DNA of 64,000 nt from PoT sp049331405 (GTDB lineage: Bacteria > Planctomycetota > Planctomycetia > Isosphaerales > Isosphaeraceae). Both the position numbers and the translations under genes were made by a program. The DNA is taken from positions 682,001 to 746,000 of the forward strand of contig NZ_CP186274.1 of NCBI RefSeq assembly GCF_049331405.1, read 5' to 3'. Of this stretch, positions 54,032-63,168 are shown one piece after another (the first letter of the stretch is position 1; each line of letters starts with the position of its first letter). Under the pieces are notes generated by a model. That model saw only the letters and a list, made by a program, of their open reading frames with translations, was not told the origin of the DNA and searched no databases.

Positions 54032-55116
54032 CGATCAACGCCCCCGCAGTTAGTGGGCGACTCCATTAAATGCAATTATCGACCGTCCGTCGGCTTTGGT
54101 CAAGTCGCGACGTCCGTTGACCTTGAGGATTGCGATCGTCGCAATGCGGGGCGATCAGATGTCGTCGTCGTCATTCGCGTCCGGCTCGGTGTTCGCACAG
54201 GGGGCAGGTCGGCCCAACGGCAGGATCTTGCATTTGGGCAAAGCTTGTCGCAACCTTTCGAGCCCCTCCGCACTCACGGCTGTCTGGCAGAGGTCCAATT
54301 CCTCGAGCATCATCATGTTGGATAAGGCATCCACCGAAGCATCCGTCACCGCCGTGGCGATCAAGACCAGCTTTCGAAGGCTCGGGAGAGTCGGCGCGAG
54401 GGCCTTAATCCCCTCGTCGGTGATCCCGGTCTTGGTGGCGAACAGGATCTCCAGCTTCGGGAATCTGGCCAGCGCGGCCGCCCCGGCGTCGGTCACGGAG
54501 GTCGCGTTGAGGTAGATTTCTCTCAGCTCGGGCAGGTCGGGCAAGGACTGGAGCCCGGCGTCCGTGACCCCGCTCTGGCAGAGCCTGAGGACCTCGAGCT
54601 TCTTGAATGGGCCGAGGTAGGGCAGGTAGGCATCGCCGTGGAAGATGCAATCGAGATTCAGAAACGTAAGCCGCTCCGGGGCCGGGGCCTTGACCTCCTT
54701 CGTGATCCGGTCGATGGACGAATGCCTAATGAATCGGTCGAGCTTCGCGAGGATATGCTCCTCGGTGTCGGCCCTCCAGCCCGGCCGGTCGAGCAAGCGT
54801 TCCCACTCCCAGCGAGAATGCGAGAGCCCGACGTTCATGAAGGCGAAATGGCAGTTGCCGTTCGACGGTTCGAACATCTCATCGATGTCCACCAGGATCT
54901 CGAGCGCGGCCCGTTGCGCCGGAGTCAGATCCGAAACGGTGGCCGTTGCCGATAGCTTCCCGCCTTCGAATAGGTAGGAGAGGATCGGGCCCGCAATGCT
55001 GTCGACACGGTAGGGAGACCGATCGTGCAGGGCGGAGAGAAGCGCCGGGAGGAGCCGGTCGAAGTGTTCGCGGGGCAACGCACAGAGGAGGCCGATCAAT
55101 TTCCCCTGGAGGAAAC

Positions 55117-56189
55117 TAGGAGTTACGCGGTCATGGAAGTTTGTACAAGGGTTGAGCGATATAAGCCCTGACGGCTCCCCGGATGATTTGTGCCTTGGCC
55201 TCGTACCAACTCACCCCGGTGGCATAGAAATGACGCTCCAGCCGCAGGAAGGCCCGGATCGCCATCCCGATGTGGTTGCGCTGCGCCCGACCTACCCGGG
55301 CCTGGCATCGCTCGACCCCGCAGCACTGCTTCAGGCCCCGGTGATAGTTCTCAATCGCCCACGTCCGCTCGGCCAGCACCAACCGCGTCAGCTCGTCCAT
55401 CGCCAGGTCGTCGGTCGCCCAGTGCTCAGTGTCTCCGTCTCGGGAGACGATCCTGAAGACACGAATCAGGCCGTAACCTTCCAGATGGACGATCGTGCCG
55501 GCGGCCTCGATCGCCGTCTCGCCGACGGCCTTGTTGCCCTGCCGGTTGAGGTTAACCCGGCGATTGATCTTCAGCCGCGTCAGCCAATGCCAGTTCAAGC
55601 CGCGGATCAGCTTCAGATTCTCCAGGGCACTGTACCAGCCGTCGAAGGCGACACAGTCGGGGGCGAGACCCCGCGACTTAGCCGCCCGGAGCATGTTGCG
55701 GAAATGGTCGTTCTTGGTCAGCCCGTCGTGCTCGTGGTCGTAAATCCGGTAGTCGCAGGGGATATGGCGGTCGCCGTCGGTCCACAGCAGGGTGGTGAGG
55801 TTGATGCCGCGGACGACGGCGTGGTGCTTCCCGGACCAGTGTCGGCTGACCAGGTCGATCTTATGGGCGTAGGGCTTATCGAGGGTGGAATCGTCGAGGA
55901 CGAGGAGGCCTCCCTTGAGGGAGACCAGGGGGCGAGCCTCGGCCCACAAGGTCTCGGGATCGGGCTCGAGGCGGCGGAGGAGCCGGGTGAAGGCATCGTG
56001 TGCGGGGGCGTCCTGCGACTCGGGTTGCACCTTGGCGGCCTCCGTGCAGGCGAAGGACTTGGGGCTGGCGATGAGGAAGTCGATGTAGTTCGTATCCTGA
56101 CATTTAACATCGTTTTTCATAAATCCCATCATACCAGCCGAGGCCGCCCGACCCTCCATGGACGCAAGGCCACTACTGCGTAACTCCTA
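55117..56189 (-). mobile_element. Insertion sequence copy 1 (1073 bp)
   Basis: The ends are TAGGAGTTACGC inverted repeats (12 bp perfect, about 17 of 20 overall). GAAAC is found directly on both sides (55112 to 55116 and 56190 to 56194), a 5-bp target duplication. It carries one transposase gene on the minus strand. Removing the element and one GAAAC restores the host gene's frame. A second copy with the same length and encoded protein lies at 59200 in opposite orientation. Confidence 0.93.
55131..56159 (-). CDS. DDE transposase (copy 1)
   Basis: The 342-residue transposase begins MEGRAASAGMMGFMKNDVKC; an internal ATG (MKNDVKC) 39 nt later is an alternative start. The DDE catalytic residues are visible: the first Asp in LLVLDDSTLDKPYAHKI, the second in CVAFDGWYSALENL, and the Glu in WAIENYHRGLKQC, spaced as in the IS4/IS701-like superfamily. 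The motif RHWSGKHHAVVRGINL lies between the first two. The predicted product is identical to that of copy 2 at 59230. Family placement within ISfinder groups is uncertain. Confidence 0.92.
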   Translation of the reverse strand: MEGRAASAGMMGFMKNDVKCQDTNYIDFLIASPKSFACTEAAKVQPESQDAPAHDAFTRLLRRLEPDPETLWAEARPLVSLKGGLLVLDDSTLDKPYAHKIDLVSRHWSGKHHAVVRGINLTTLLWTDGDRHIPCDYRIYDHEHDGLTKNDHFRNMLRAAKSRGLAPDCVAFDGWYSALENLKLIRGLNWHWLTRLKINRRVNLNRQGNKAVGETAIEAAGTIVHLEGYGLIRVFRIVSRDGDTEHWATDDLAMDELTRLVLAERTWAIENYHRGLKQCCGVERCQARVGRAQRNHIGMAIRAFLRLERHFYATGVSWYEAKAQIIRGAVRAYIAQPLYKLP

Positions 56190-57131
56190 GAAACTATCGA
56201 TCCACGGGAATCGGAAGGATTCGTCTGCGACGATATCGTCGTCATCATCGTTCTCGAGGCTTGGAAAGCCGGCGCCTTGATCGGCCTGATCGGGCGGATG
56301 ATGGCGATCCTCGCCGGATGGCTCGTCCATCCTGAAAGTGGCTTCGATCTCCTCCCCAAGCATGAGCGACCGGGTCAGGGCGTCGATGGCCTCGACCGGC
56401 ACGGACTCGGGATTCGCCGCGAGGTTCATCGCGGCTGCCAACTCCACGGGGGGCTCGACGGGTCGACGAGCTGCCGGCGCAATTCCTCGGCGGCACCTCG
56501 AGCCTGGCCCGCCAGGGCCCCGGGCGCGAAGAGGTGCCCGGCCTTGGCCAATTCGTCCGTCTCCCGGGCGATCTGGCGTCGCACGGCCGCGACGATCGTC
56601 TCGAGCCCGTCCCCCTCGCGGTTCTCCTCCGGCCATCCATCCCGGGGGATCTGGCAGAGCGTGCCGATCGTGTATCCGGCCGAGAGGCGGAGCCGGGGTT
56701 CTTCGTCCGTGAGGAGCGCCAGGTACAGGTCGAGGCCGCGCCAGACGGCCGCCCACGAACTGCGGATCTGGGAGATCTCCGCGGCCAGCATCGCCTGGAA
56801 TTCGGGCGTGTCGCGCTTGCCGCGGAAGGAGTACGGTTCATGGGCTTCCAGATAGGATCGGCCCGACGCGATGCTGGCCAGGAGTTCAAGGATCTGCTCG
56901 CGACCCCGTACGTGGTGCCCCCGCCAGCTCGATCAGGAACGGCACCACGTACGAGGTCGCGCTATAGATCGACCCCTGATGGTTGATGGTCGCCCACAGC
57001 GCATCGATCGCCTCGAGCCAGTCGGCCGGTATGTCGGATGCCAGCTTGACGATATGGGTCGGAGTATGCTTCGCAGATCCGTAGGCATGTTTTAGAGATC
57101 CCCAGTCGATGTCCTCGATGCCTTCCAGCAT

Positions 57132-57839
57132 GCGCCCTGCCTCCCTCGGCCTTGATTCATCAGAGGGTGCGACGGAAGGTCCGCCGTGTATGGATCACAA
57201 CGCCTCGCACGAGGAGAGGCTGCGGGCCATGGTCATCTCCTGGATAACGTCGGATCGTGAGGAATCTACCGCCTCGGATCGCGAGTTTGGAGGATTTCTT
57301 GAAATGATGCCTCTGGAGTTGCCGGGGAAGTCTTCATGCGAGTGGCCTCGGCGCATCAGGTAGCAGTAGGAAGCTCTTTAGGAAGGCGGCAATGACGTTA
57401 TTGCCCCACTCGCTCGGCCTTTCTTGACGGGCTGGCGGCGGGAACCGACTCGACATGCCGTTGTTGTTTGAAACGTGAAAATGTACGATAACGGCTCAAG
57501 CCAACGGTGCGATGAGCCGAGGATTCCCTCATTTCGGATGTCGGTCCCTTGCGCCCGATGGCTTGAACGTGCGAAGTCGCACGCCCCGACAACGGTCTCA
57601 ACCCCCCCGCGTCCGCGATCAGGCCAGGACGATTCCGAAGGGACTGCGGCTCAATACTTCATAACGAGGTTCGATCCGCGCGACGATGGGGAGAATTGGA
57701 CGTATGGACCGTCCAGCGGTTTGGGCGACTGAATCATAAATTCATGAAAACGCTGCGATTCTCGGCGACGCGGCGCTCGACGGCCCGGGAGGGAGGCCCG
57801 CCGAGCGGCCTCCCCTGGATCGGCCGATGAGAGACGATC
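57132..57839. other. 708-bp noncoding region upstream of the broken HEAT-LRR gene
   Basis: No convincing gene is seen. It contains the upstream region of the HEAT-LRR gene, one copy of a diverged repeat (57430 to 57620) and the promoter of the gene at 57840. Confidence 0.5.
57430..57620. repeat. Diverged noncoding repeat, copy A
   Basis: This block aligns by eye with 60345 to 60560. Conserved blocks in the same order are GACATGCCG, ATAACG, GTGCGATGAGCCGAGG, TTCCC, GTGCGAAGTCGC and CGTCCGCGA. Intervening bases differ and spacing varies slightly, so the copies are old compared with the identical insertion sequences. Function unknown; a structured RNA or an old mobile fragment is possible. Confidence 0.55.
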
Positions 57840-58880
57840 ATGGCGATTCGATTCGTCTGCCCGAATGGGATGTGTGGCAAGAAATTAACGGTAAGTGACG
57901 ACGCGGCGGGCAGGGCCGGGAAATGCCCAGGCTGCGGGACGAAGATCGTCGTCCCCACGCTCGAGGCCGCCGGGCCGATCCCGGTCGCTCCAGCACCGGC
58001 GTATGGGCCGGCCCCGCGTGAGAAGCCGCGGAGCGTGAATATCCCGCCGCTCCCGCCCCAGTACATCACCCCGCTCCCGAACCCGTATCAGGCCCCTCAA
58101 GTGCCCGCTTATCCGGGGCCGGCCTACGGCCCGAGCGAGCCGTTCGGGGGCCGCCCGTGCGTCCGCTTCGACGCCATCGGCCGGGCGTGGTCGCTGTATT
58201 GCAATGAGGCGGGACACTGGCTCCTCGCCCTCATCGTCTGCAGCTTGGTCATCCCTGTCTTCTCCGTTGCCATGTGGATAGCCATCGGCACGTTGGGCCT
58301 GATGATGGTCGCCGTCGTCGGCTTCCCGGGCGTGATCCTGGCCATTTTGCTGGGTGTCTTCTGCGGTTCTGCTTTTACGAATCTGATCGTGGCCGGGCTG
58401 GCTCGCATGGCGATCGCGCAGGTGGATGGCCGCAGGGCGTCGATCGGCGAGATCTTCACCATCGACGAGACGTTCTGGCCCTCTCTCGTCTCGCTGAACC
58501 TCTTCTTTTTGATCGCGGGTGTCGCGAGCTTCTTCTTCTTTCTCCCCGGCCTGGTCGTATCGGGGGTTTTGATGTTCGCGCTCCCGCTGGCGATCGATGG
58601 CAAGCGGACAGGCCTCCAGGCCATCGGCGACAGTTGGGACATGCTCAGTCGTGACTGGTTGACGGCGACACTCTTCTTCCTCGTCCTTTCGATCATCACG
58701 CACCTGGGGGGCATGCTGCTGCTCGGGATCGGCTATCTCGTCACGTTCCCGCTGTTCTTGCTGTCCATCGCCGTCGTCTATCGCGACCATTACCCCATCA
58801 AGGGCAGGGGCAAGGGAATGTCGGGTTTCGCCGACGAGTGGGCCGAAGCGCCGCATCCTCGCTCGTGGGCCTCGGCCTGA
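57840..58880 (+). CDS. Zinc-ribbon membrane protein
   Basis: The 346-residue product starts with a zinc-ribbon (FVCPNGMCGKKLTVSDD and KCPGCGTKIVVP, CxxxxC and CxxC). A Pro/Tyr/Ala-rich linker (about 50 to 100) leads to about five to six membrane helices (WLLALIVCSLVIPVFSVAMW; SLVSLNLFFLIAGVASFFFF; ATLFFLVLSIITHLGGMLLL). The end YLVTFPLFLLSIAVVYRDHY is typical of planctomycete DUF4013-like membrane proteins. Cytoplasmic sensing by the ribbon is inferred. It lies between the two inverted insertion sequence copies. Confidence 0.75.
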   Translation: MAIRFVCPNGMCGKKLTVSDDAAGRAGKCPGCGTKIVVPTLEAAGPIPVAPAPAYGPAPREKPRSVNIPPLPPQYITPLPNPYQAPQVPAYPGPAYGPSEPFGGRPCVRFDAIGRAWSLYCNEAGHWLLALIVCSLVIPVFSVAMWIAIGTLGLMMVAVVGFPGVILAILLGVFCGSAFTNLIVAGLARMAIAQVDGRRASIGEIFTIDETFWPSLVSLNLFFLIAGVASFFFFLPGLVVSGVLMFALPLAIDGKRTGLQAIGDSWDMLSRDWLTATLFFLVLSIITHLGGMLLLGIGYLVTFPLFLLSIAVVYRDHYPIKGRGKGMSGFADEWAEAPHPRSWASA

Positions 58881-59199
58881 CAGGTTCCTCTCAAGCCCTC
58901 CGGCATTCGGCCTGCGCAGGGGTCCGGTAGTCCTCGACTTCGAGATGGCTACCTCCTCGGCTCCTGCCCGCATGCCGGAGGAATTCGTCGACGCCTTCCT
59001 CCACCTCCCGCCGCGAACCACCCTTCAAAGCTGGCCCGTCCCCCATCGGACCTCGTCCGAATTTCATCACTCCGTGACTCCCGGATTTCTCGGGAAGAAG
59101 TCCGAGGGAGCCGCGTTCTCCTATCAACGTCCGGGTAATAGGGGGATAAGGCTGCGTAACAATTAAAATAACTTGAGAAAAACTATTTAGATTAATAAA
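58881..59199. other. Spacer up to insertion sequence copy 2
   Basis: Nothing coding is seen. The last 50 bp before the insertion sequence are very AT-rich (TTAAAATAACTTGAGAAAAA), unlike the rest of the genome. Confidence 0.45.
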
Positions 59200-60272
59200 T
59201 AGGAGTTACGCAGTAGTGGCCTTGCGTCCATGGAGGGTCGGGCGGCCTCGGCTGGTATGATGGGATTTATGAAAAACGATGTTAAATGTCAGGATACGAA
59301 CTACATCGACTTCCTCATCGCCAGCCCCAAGTCCTTCGCCTGCACGGAGGCCGCCAAGGTGCAACCCGAGTCGCAGGACGCCCCCGCACACGATGCCTTC
59401 ACCCGGCTCCTCCGCCGCCTCGAGCCCGATCCCGAGACCTTGTGGGCCGAGGCTCGCCCCCTGGTCTCCCTCAAGGGAGGCCTCCTCGTCCTCGACGATT
59501 CCACCCTCGATAAGCCCTACGCCCATAAGATCGACCTGGTCAGCCGACACTGGTCCGGGAAGCACCACGCCGTCGTCCGCGGCATCAACCTCACCACCCT
59601 GCTGTGGACCGACGGCGACCGCCATATCCCCTGCGACTACCGGATTTACGACCACGAGCACGACGGGCTGACCAAGAACGACCATTTCCGCAACATGCTC
59701 CGGGCGGCTAAGTCGCGGGGTCTCGCCCCCGACTGTGTCGCCTTCGACGGCTGGTACAGTGCCCTGGAGAATCTGAAGCTGATCCGCGGCTTGAACTGGC
59801 ATTGGCTGACGCGGCTGAAGATCAATCGCCGGGTTAACCTCAACCGGCAGGGCAACAAGGCCGTCGGCGAGACGGCGATCGAGGCCGCCGGCACGATCGT
59901 CCATCTGGAAGGTTACGGCCTGATTCGTGTCTTCAGGATCGTCTCCCGAGACGGAGACACTGAGCACTGGGCGACCGACGACCTGGCGATGGACGAGCTG
60001 ACGCGGTTGGTGCTGGCCGAGCGGACGTGGGCGATTGAGAACTATCACCGGGGCCTGAAGCAGTGCTGCGGGGTCGAGCGATGCCAGGCCCGGGTAGGTC
60101 GGGCGCAGCGCAACCACATCGGGATGGCGATCCGGGCCTTCCTGCGGCTGGAGCGTCATTTCTATGCCACCGGGGTGAGTTGGTACGAGGCCAAGGCACA
60201 AATCATCCGGGGAGCCGTCAGGGCTTATATCGCTCAACCCTTGTACAAACTTCCATGACCGCGTAACTCCTA
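59200..60272 (+). mobile_element. Insertion sequence copy 2 (1073 bp)
   Basis: The same TAGGAGTTACGC termini and length as copy 1, in inverted orientation. The transposase gene is on the plus strand, so the two copies point away from each other. A clean target duplication is not visible here: AATAA lies immediately right of the element and one base off on the left. It sits in AT-rich DNA. Confidence 0.92.
59230..60258 (+). CDS. DDE transposase (copy 2)
   Basis: The predicted 342-residue protein is identical to that of the copy at 55131, with the same DDE motifs (LLVLDDSTLDKP, CVAFDGWYS, WAIENYHRGLKQ). Both frames are intact, so both may be active. The identity of the two copies indicates a recent transposition. 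Confidence 0.92.
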   Translation: MEGRAASAGMMGFMKNDVKCQDTNYIDFLIASPKSFACTEAAKVQPESQDAPAHDAFTRLLRRLEPDPETLWAEARPLVSLKGGLLVLDDSTLDKPYAHKIDLVSRHWSGKHHAVVRGINLTTLLWTDGDRHIPCDYRIYDHEHDGLTKNDHFRNMLRAAKSRGLAPDCVAFDGWYSALENLKLIRGLNWHWLTRLKINRRVNLNRQGNKAVGETAIEAAGTIVHLEGYGLIRVFRIVSRDGDTEHWATDDLAMDELTRLVLAERTWAIENYHRGLKQCCGVERCQARVGRAQRNHIGMAIRAFLRLERHFYATGVSWYEAKAQIIRGAVRAYIAQPLYKLP

Positions 60273-60344
60273 AATAAGGAACTCTTTTTGAGAAAGAATG
60301 AGATGACGGCCTTGGCTATTTCCCTCCTGATTTTCAGGGATGTA

Positions 60345-60560
60345 GGGAATGGCCGCGTGGACATGCCGCTGTCATTTAAAAGTAACGACATGCCATAACG
60401 ACTCCCCCCCAACCATCGTGCGATGAGCCGAGGTTTCCCCCACCTCGGGCGTCGTGCCAACGTCCCAGCTTCTCGATCGTGCGAAGTCGCGCGCCCCATC
60501 AGCCGACCAACGTCGATGGCCTCGGTGCAGACGTAGCCGGTGCGTCCGCGACTTGAATCC
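60345..60560. repeat. Diverged noncoding repeat, copy B
   Basis: The partner of the block at 57430, in the same orientation, with shared blocks such as GTGCGATGAGCCGAGG and GTGCGAAGTCGC. It starts about 70 bp right of insertion sequence copy 2. No protein-coding sense is evident, although short frames in both copies share residues such as SAHRT on the minus strand. Confidence 0.55.
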
Positions 60561-60778
60561 TCCAAGGCAAGGCCCGATCCGCGCGGCGGTCGTATGCAAC
60601 AAACGTATTGTGCGTCCTCGGGGTCTGGCCCTCGATTTATTGGTGATATATCAAGGCCGCATTATTCGTCGAGAGCGGCTTTCGAGACCGAGGATCCCGC
60701 TCCTGTCCAGGCCATCCAGCCTCCGGTTGCTGGTAATGCACCTATGTTTCTTGAAAATGTGATAACATTAACTAATGT

Positions 60779-61345
60779 TTGTTTTATGGGCAGGATGAGA
60801 GGCTTCGCAGAACGACGCTCGCGAGGCTCGCCGGCTCGGTCACGATCCCCGAGCGTCAGGACGATTTGGCGCAGGTGCTCGAAAAACTGCTCGATGACCC
60901 GAGTACCGGCGTGAGGACGGGCGTCGCGAAGGCCCTGGGGACCTGGGGGACGTCCGCCCAGGTCGAATCGCTGATCCCGGCGATTGACGACCAGAGTCAC
61001 TTCGTACGCCGCGCGGCTTATCGGGCCCTGGCCCAGCTCAAGGACCCTCGGGCGATCAAGCCGATCGCCAAACGGTTCGCCGATCCCAAATCTCGCGCGG
61101 ATGCGGCCCATGCCCTGACGGCCTTCGGCGCCGACGGAGAGCCCGCGGTGCAAGCCTATCTCTCCGACAGCGATCCCCAAACTCGCGCCGAGGCCTGCCG
61201 CCTCTTCGGTCGGATGGGCTCGGATGCCAGCGTCGACCGCCTGAATCGGGCGACCCACGACGCTCGCCGCGAGGTCGCGACGGCCGCCAAGTATGCCTTG
61301 AGGGACCTCATGAACCGGAGCGGCCGTCCCGCTCGGGAGCCATGA
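60779..61345 (+). CDS. HEAT-repeat protein, probably truncated at the 5' end
   Basis: The frame opens at TTG 60779 (FYGQDERLRRTTLARLAG), without a convincing ribosome binding site. It holds about five HEAT-type repeats (VLEKLLDDPSTGVRTGVAKA, SLIPAIDDQSHFVRRAAYRA, PIAKRFADPKSRADAAHALT and so on). The 45 bp upstream are AT-rich, unlike the gene, with in-frame stops, suggesting the original 5' part was lost. HEAT repeats bind proteins or act in phycobilin lyase-like roles; the function here is unknown. Confidence 0.65.
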   Translation: MFYGQDERLRRTTLARLAGSVTIPERQDDLAQVLEKLLDDPSTGVRTGVAKALGTWGTSAQVESLIPAIDDQSHFVRRAAYRALAQLKDPRAIKPIAKRFADPKSRADAAHALTAFGADGEPAVQAYLSDSDPQTRAEACRLFGRMGSDASVDRLNRATHDARREVATAAKYALRDLMNRSGRPAREP

Positions 61346-61357
61346 CGCAGACCGCGC

Positions 61358-61942
61358 TCAGAGGCAACCGCCCAGGAGATGCTCCACGGTCTGCCTCAAG
61401 GCCTGGTTGTCGGGCGTGGCGACCTTGGCCAAGGCTCCGCGCCCCTGGTGCAGCACCATCAGGGTCTCGGCGAGGGCCCTCGGCTCCAGGACCGTCGTCC
61501 TGTTCGCGCGAGCCTGGAAGGCGACGATCGAACCCTCGATGGCGTCCTTCAATCGCGTGAGGTGCTCTTCGAGGATGGCGCGGACGTCGGGGTCGGAGGC
61601 GAGCGGCGAGGCCAGCGTGTTCGCGACGAAGCAGCCGCAGGCCGGCGGCGGCGTGCGCAGGAGCCACTCGTCCACCCATCGACGGATCCCTTCGTCTGGC
61701 GTCGGCGAGTGGAGCAGCAGATCGATCTGCGGCTGCGAGAATCGCTCGATGTAGCGCTTGAGCGCCTCGAGGAAGAGGCTGCGCTTGTCGCCCAGGATGT
61801 TGTAGAGGCTCTGGCGTCCGACCCCCACGCAACGCTCGAGGTCGGCCATGGAAGTATTCTCGAAGCCTTGCTCCCAGAATGCCTTGAGCGCCGCGTCGAT
61901 GGCCTCCTGCCGTTCGAATCCGCGAGGTCGTCCGGAACGCAT
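61358..61942 (-). CDS. TetR family transcriptional regulator
   Basis: From ATG 61942 (MRSGRPRGFERQEAIDAALK), the 194-residue protein has a TetR HTH (AFWEQGFENTSMADLERCVG, then VGRQSLYNILGDKRSLF). The C-terminal domain (VDEWLLRTPPPACGCFVANT) matches the subfamily often found beside oxidoreductase genes. It lies downstream of the SDR gene on the same strand (190-bp gap) and probably represses it through the palindrome in the SDR promoter. Confidence 0.87.
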   Translation of the reverse strand: MRSGRPRGFERQEAIDAALKAFWEQGFENTSMADLERCVGVGRQSLYNILGDKRSLFLEALKRYIERFSQPQIDLLLHSPTPDEGIRRWVDEWLLRTPPPACGCFVANTLASPLASDPDVRAILEEHLTRLKDAIEGSIVAFQARANRTTVLEPRALAETLMVLHQGRGALAKVATPDNQALRQTVEHLLGGCL

Positions 61943-62132
61943 TGCCGCCTGCTTCCCCCTTCGAGACCGATCCCCTTTATCATCCCAGCATGGACGAAAG
62001 AGTCGTCCCGAGCAAGTTCCGGGCCGGCGCGCGAGGCCGGGCGAGGGCACGTGGCCCTCGCCCTCGAAGGAATCTATGGTTTTTATCGCGGCATAAAATC
62101 ACGTTTTTCAAGCCGCATGACTTCATGAGATG

Positions 62133-62876
62133 TCAGGCGATGATGCCGCCGTCGACGGTAATGCATGAGCCCGTCACGTTCTGGGCCCTTGGGGAGGCCA
62201 GGTAGGCGACGGCCTCGGCGATATCCTCGGGGGTGCCGTACCGGCCCACGGCCGTCTGGGCTTTCTGAGAATCGGCCATTTCACCGTTGGCGGGGTTCAT
62301 GTCGGTATCGATCGGGCCCGGCTGCACGGCATTGACGGTGATCCCCTTCGGCCCGAGGTCGCGTGCCCAGCCCTTGGTGAAGCCGTTCACGGCGAATTTG
62401 GACGCACTGTAGATCCCGATACCGGGGAAGGGCACGCGCTCACCCAGGACGCTGCTGATGTTGATGATCCGGCCTCCCGAGGGCAGCACCTTCGCGGCGG
62501 CCCTGGATGCGACGAAGACCCCCTGGACGTTCACCGCGAAGGTGTGCTCGTACTGCTCGTCCGTGGCGTCGGTCAGCGTGGCGCCCTCGAGCACGCCCGC
62601 ATTATTCACGAGGACGTCGAGCCGGCCGAACCGCTTGACGACCTGGTCGACGGCCGCGGCTGTCTGCTTGGGGTCGCCGGCGTCGACCTGCACAGCCTCG
62701 ACCTCCACGCCCAAGCCCTTGATCTTCTCGGCGACGGCCAGCGCCGCCTCCTTCGACTTCTGATAGGTCAGGAAGATATTGAATCCATCCTCGGCCAGCC
62801 GATAGGCGATCGCCGCCCCGATCCCGCGACTCCCACCCGTCACCAAAGCCACCCGACCCTTCGAATCGCTCGACAT
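62133..62876 (-). CDS. Short-chain dehydrogenase/reductase (SDR)
   Basis: The 247-residue protein starts at ATG 62876 after a GAGGGTGA ribosome binding site. The Rossmann NAD(P)-binding loop is TGGSRGIGAA, the NNAG motif is VLVNNAGVLEG, and the catalytic Ser and YxxxK lie in NISSVLGERVPF and GIYSASKFAVNG. The C-terminal GG end (CITVDGGIIA) is usual. It is a classical SDR using NADP(H) on an unknown carbonyl or alcohol substrate. Controlled by the adjacent TetR regulator, by inference. Confidence 0.92.
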   Translation of the reverse strand: MSSDSKGRVALVTGGSRGIGAAIAYRLAEDGFNIFLTYQKSKEAALAVAEKIKGLGVEVEAVQVDAGDPKQTAAAVDQVVKRFGRLDVLVNNAGVLEGATLTDATDEQYEHTFAVNVQGVFVASRAAAKVLPSGGRIINISSVLGERVPFPGIGIYSASKFAVNGFTKGWARDLGPKGITVNAVQPGPIDTDMNPANGEMADSQKAQTAVGRYGTPEDIAEAVAYLASPRAQNVTGSCITVDGGIIA

Positions 62877-62939
62877 CGTCTCACCCTCGTTTCTTGTGTT
62901 CGCCTCGCACGTTTCTTCGCCGAAATGCGACCTGCCTGG

Positions 62940-62968
62940 ATTATTTGACCGGTCGGACAAAAAGTCAA
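62940..62968 (-). promoter_or_regulatory. SDR promoter with palindromic operator
   Basis: On the minus strand, -35 TTGACT and -10 AATAAT are separated by 17 bp, about 60 bp upstream of the SDR start codon. The perfect palindrome GACCGGTC (62947 to 62954) lies inside the spacer, where a bound regulator would block RNA polymerase. The central ACCGGT resembles operators described for several TetR family members. Confidence 0.7.
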
Positions 62969-63168
62969 CGGTCGCCCCCTGACGAGGTTTGAGCTTGGTC
63001 GTCGCGTCGGGAGTCGAATGACTTCGGGGGGTGCTTGTTTGAAAATTGGTATTACATTTGCCGTGTTTGATGGTGGGGTGAATGGTCTCGAAGAGATGCA
63101 GCCCACTCCTATCAGGTTGGTCATCTACTGATTCCCCTTCCGGGAACCGTCGCAGAAGGAAGCGCGAC

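Larger units (their letters stand above)
54155..57131 (-). pseudogene. HEAT-LRR repeat protein gene interrupted by an insertion sequence and two frameshifts
   Basis: The 5' part starts at ATG 57131 (MLEGIEDIDWGSLKHAYGSA) and has HEAT-type helices (VVPFLIELAGAP). Near 56925 the frame shifts and continues REQILELLASIASGRSYLEA and AAVWRGLDLYLALLTDEEPR. Near 56445, at a run of six C, a second shift leads to VELAAAMNLAANPESVPVEA and RFPWIDSF, where the insertion sequence (55117 to 56189) begins. Beyond it the frame resumes as LQGKLIGLLCALPREHFDRL and ends with about five leucine-rich repeats of 24 to 25 residues (LEVLRLCQSGVTDAGLQSL). Removing the insertion and one GAAAC copy rejoins DSF and LQG in frame. 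The shifts could be sequencing errors at homopolymers; the insertion is certain. Confidence 0.85.

Noticed and set aside
55116..56190. CTAG as the target duplication of insertion sequence copy 1
   Set aside because: CTAG does flank a shorter version of the element, but leaving one CTAG creates a stop in the rejoined gene, while GAAAC restores the frame exactly.
56190..59199. Complete composite transposon
   Set aside because: The segment between the copies holds part of a gene whose other half lies outside copy 1 with a matching target duplication, so the pair did not arrive as a unit.
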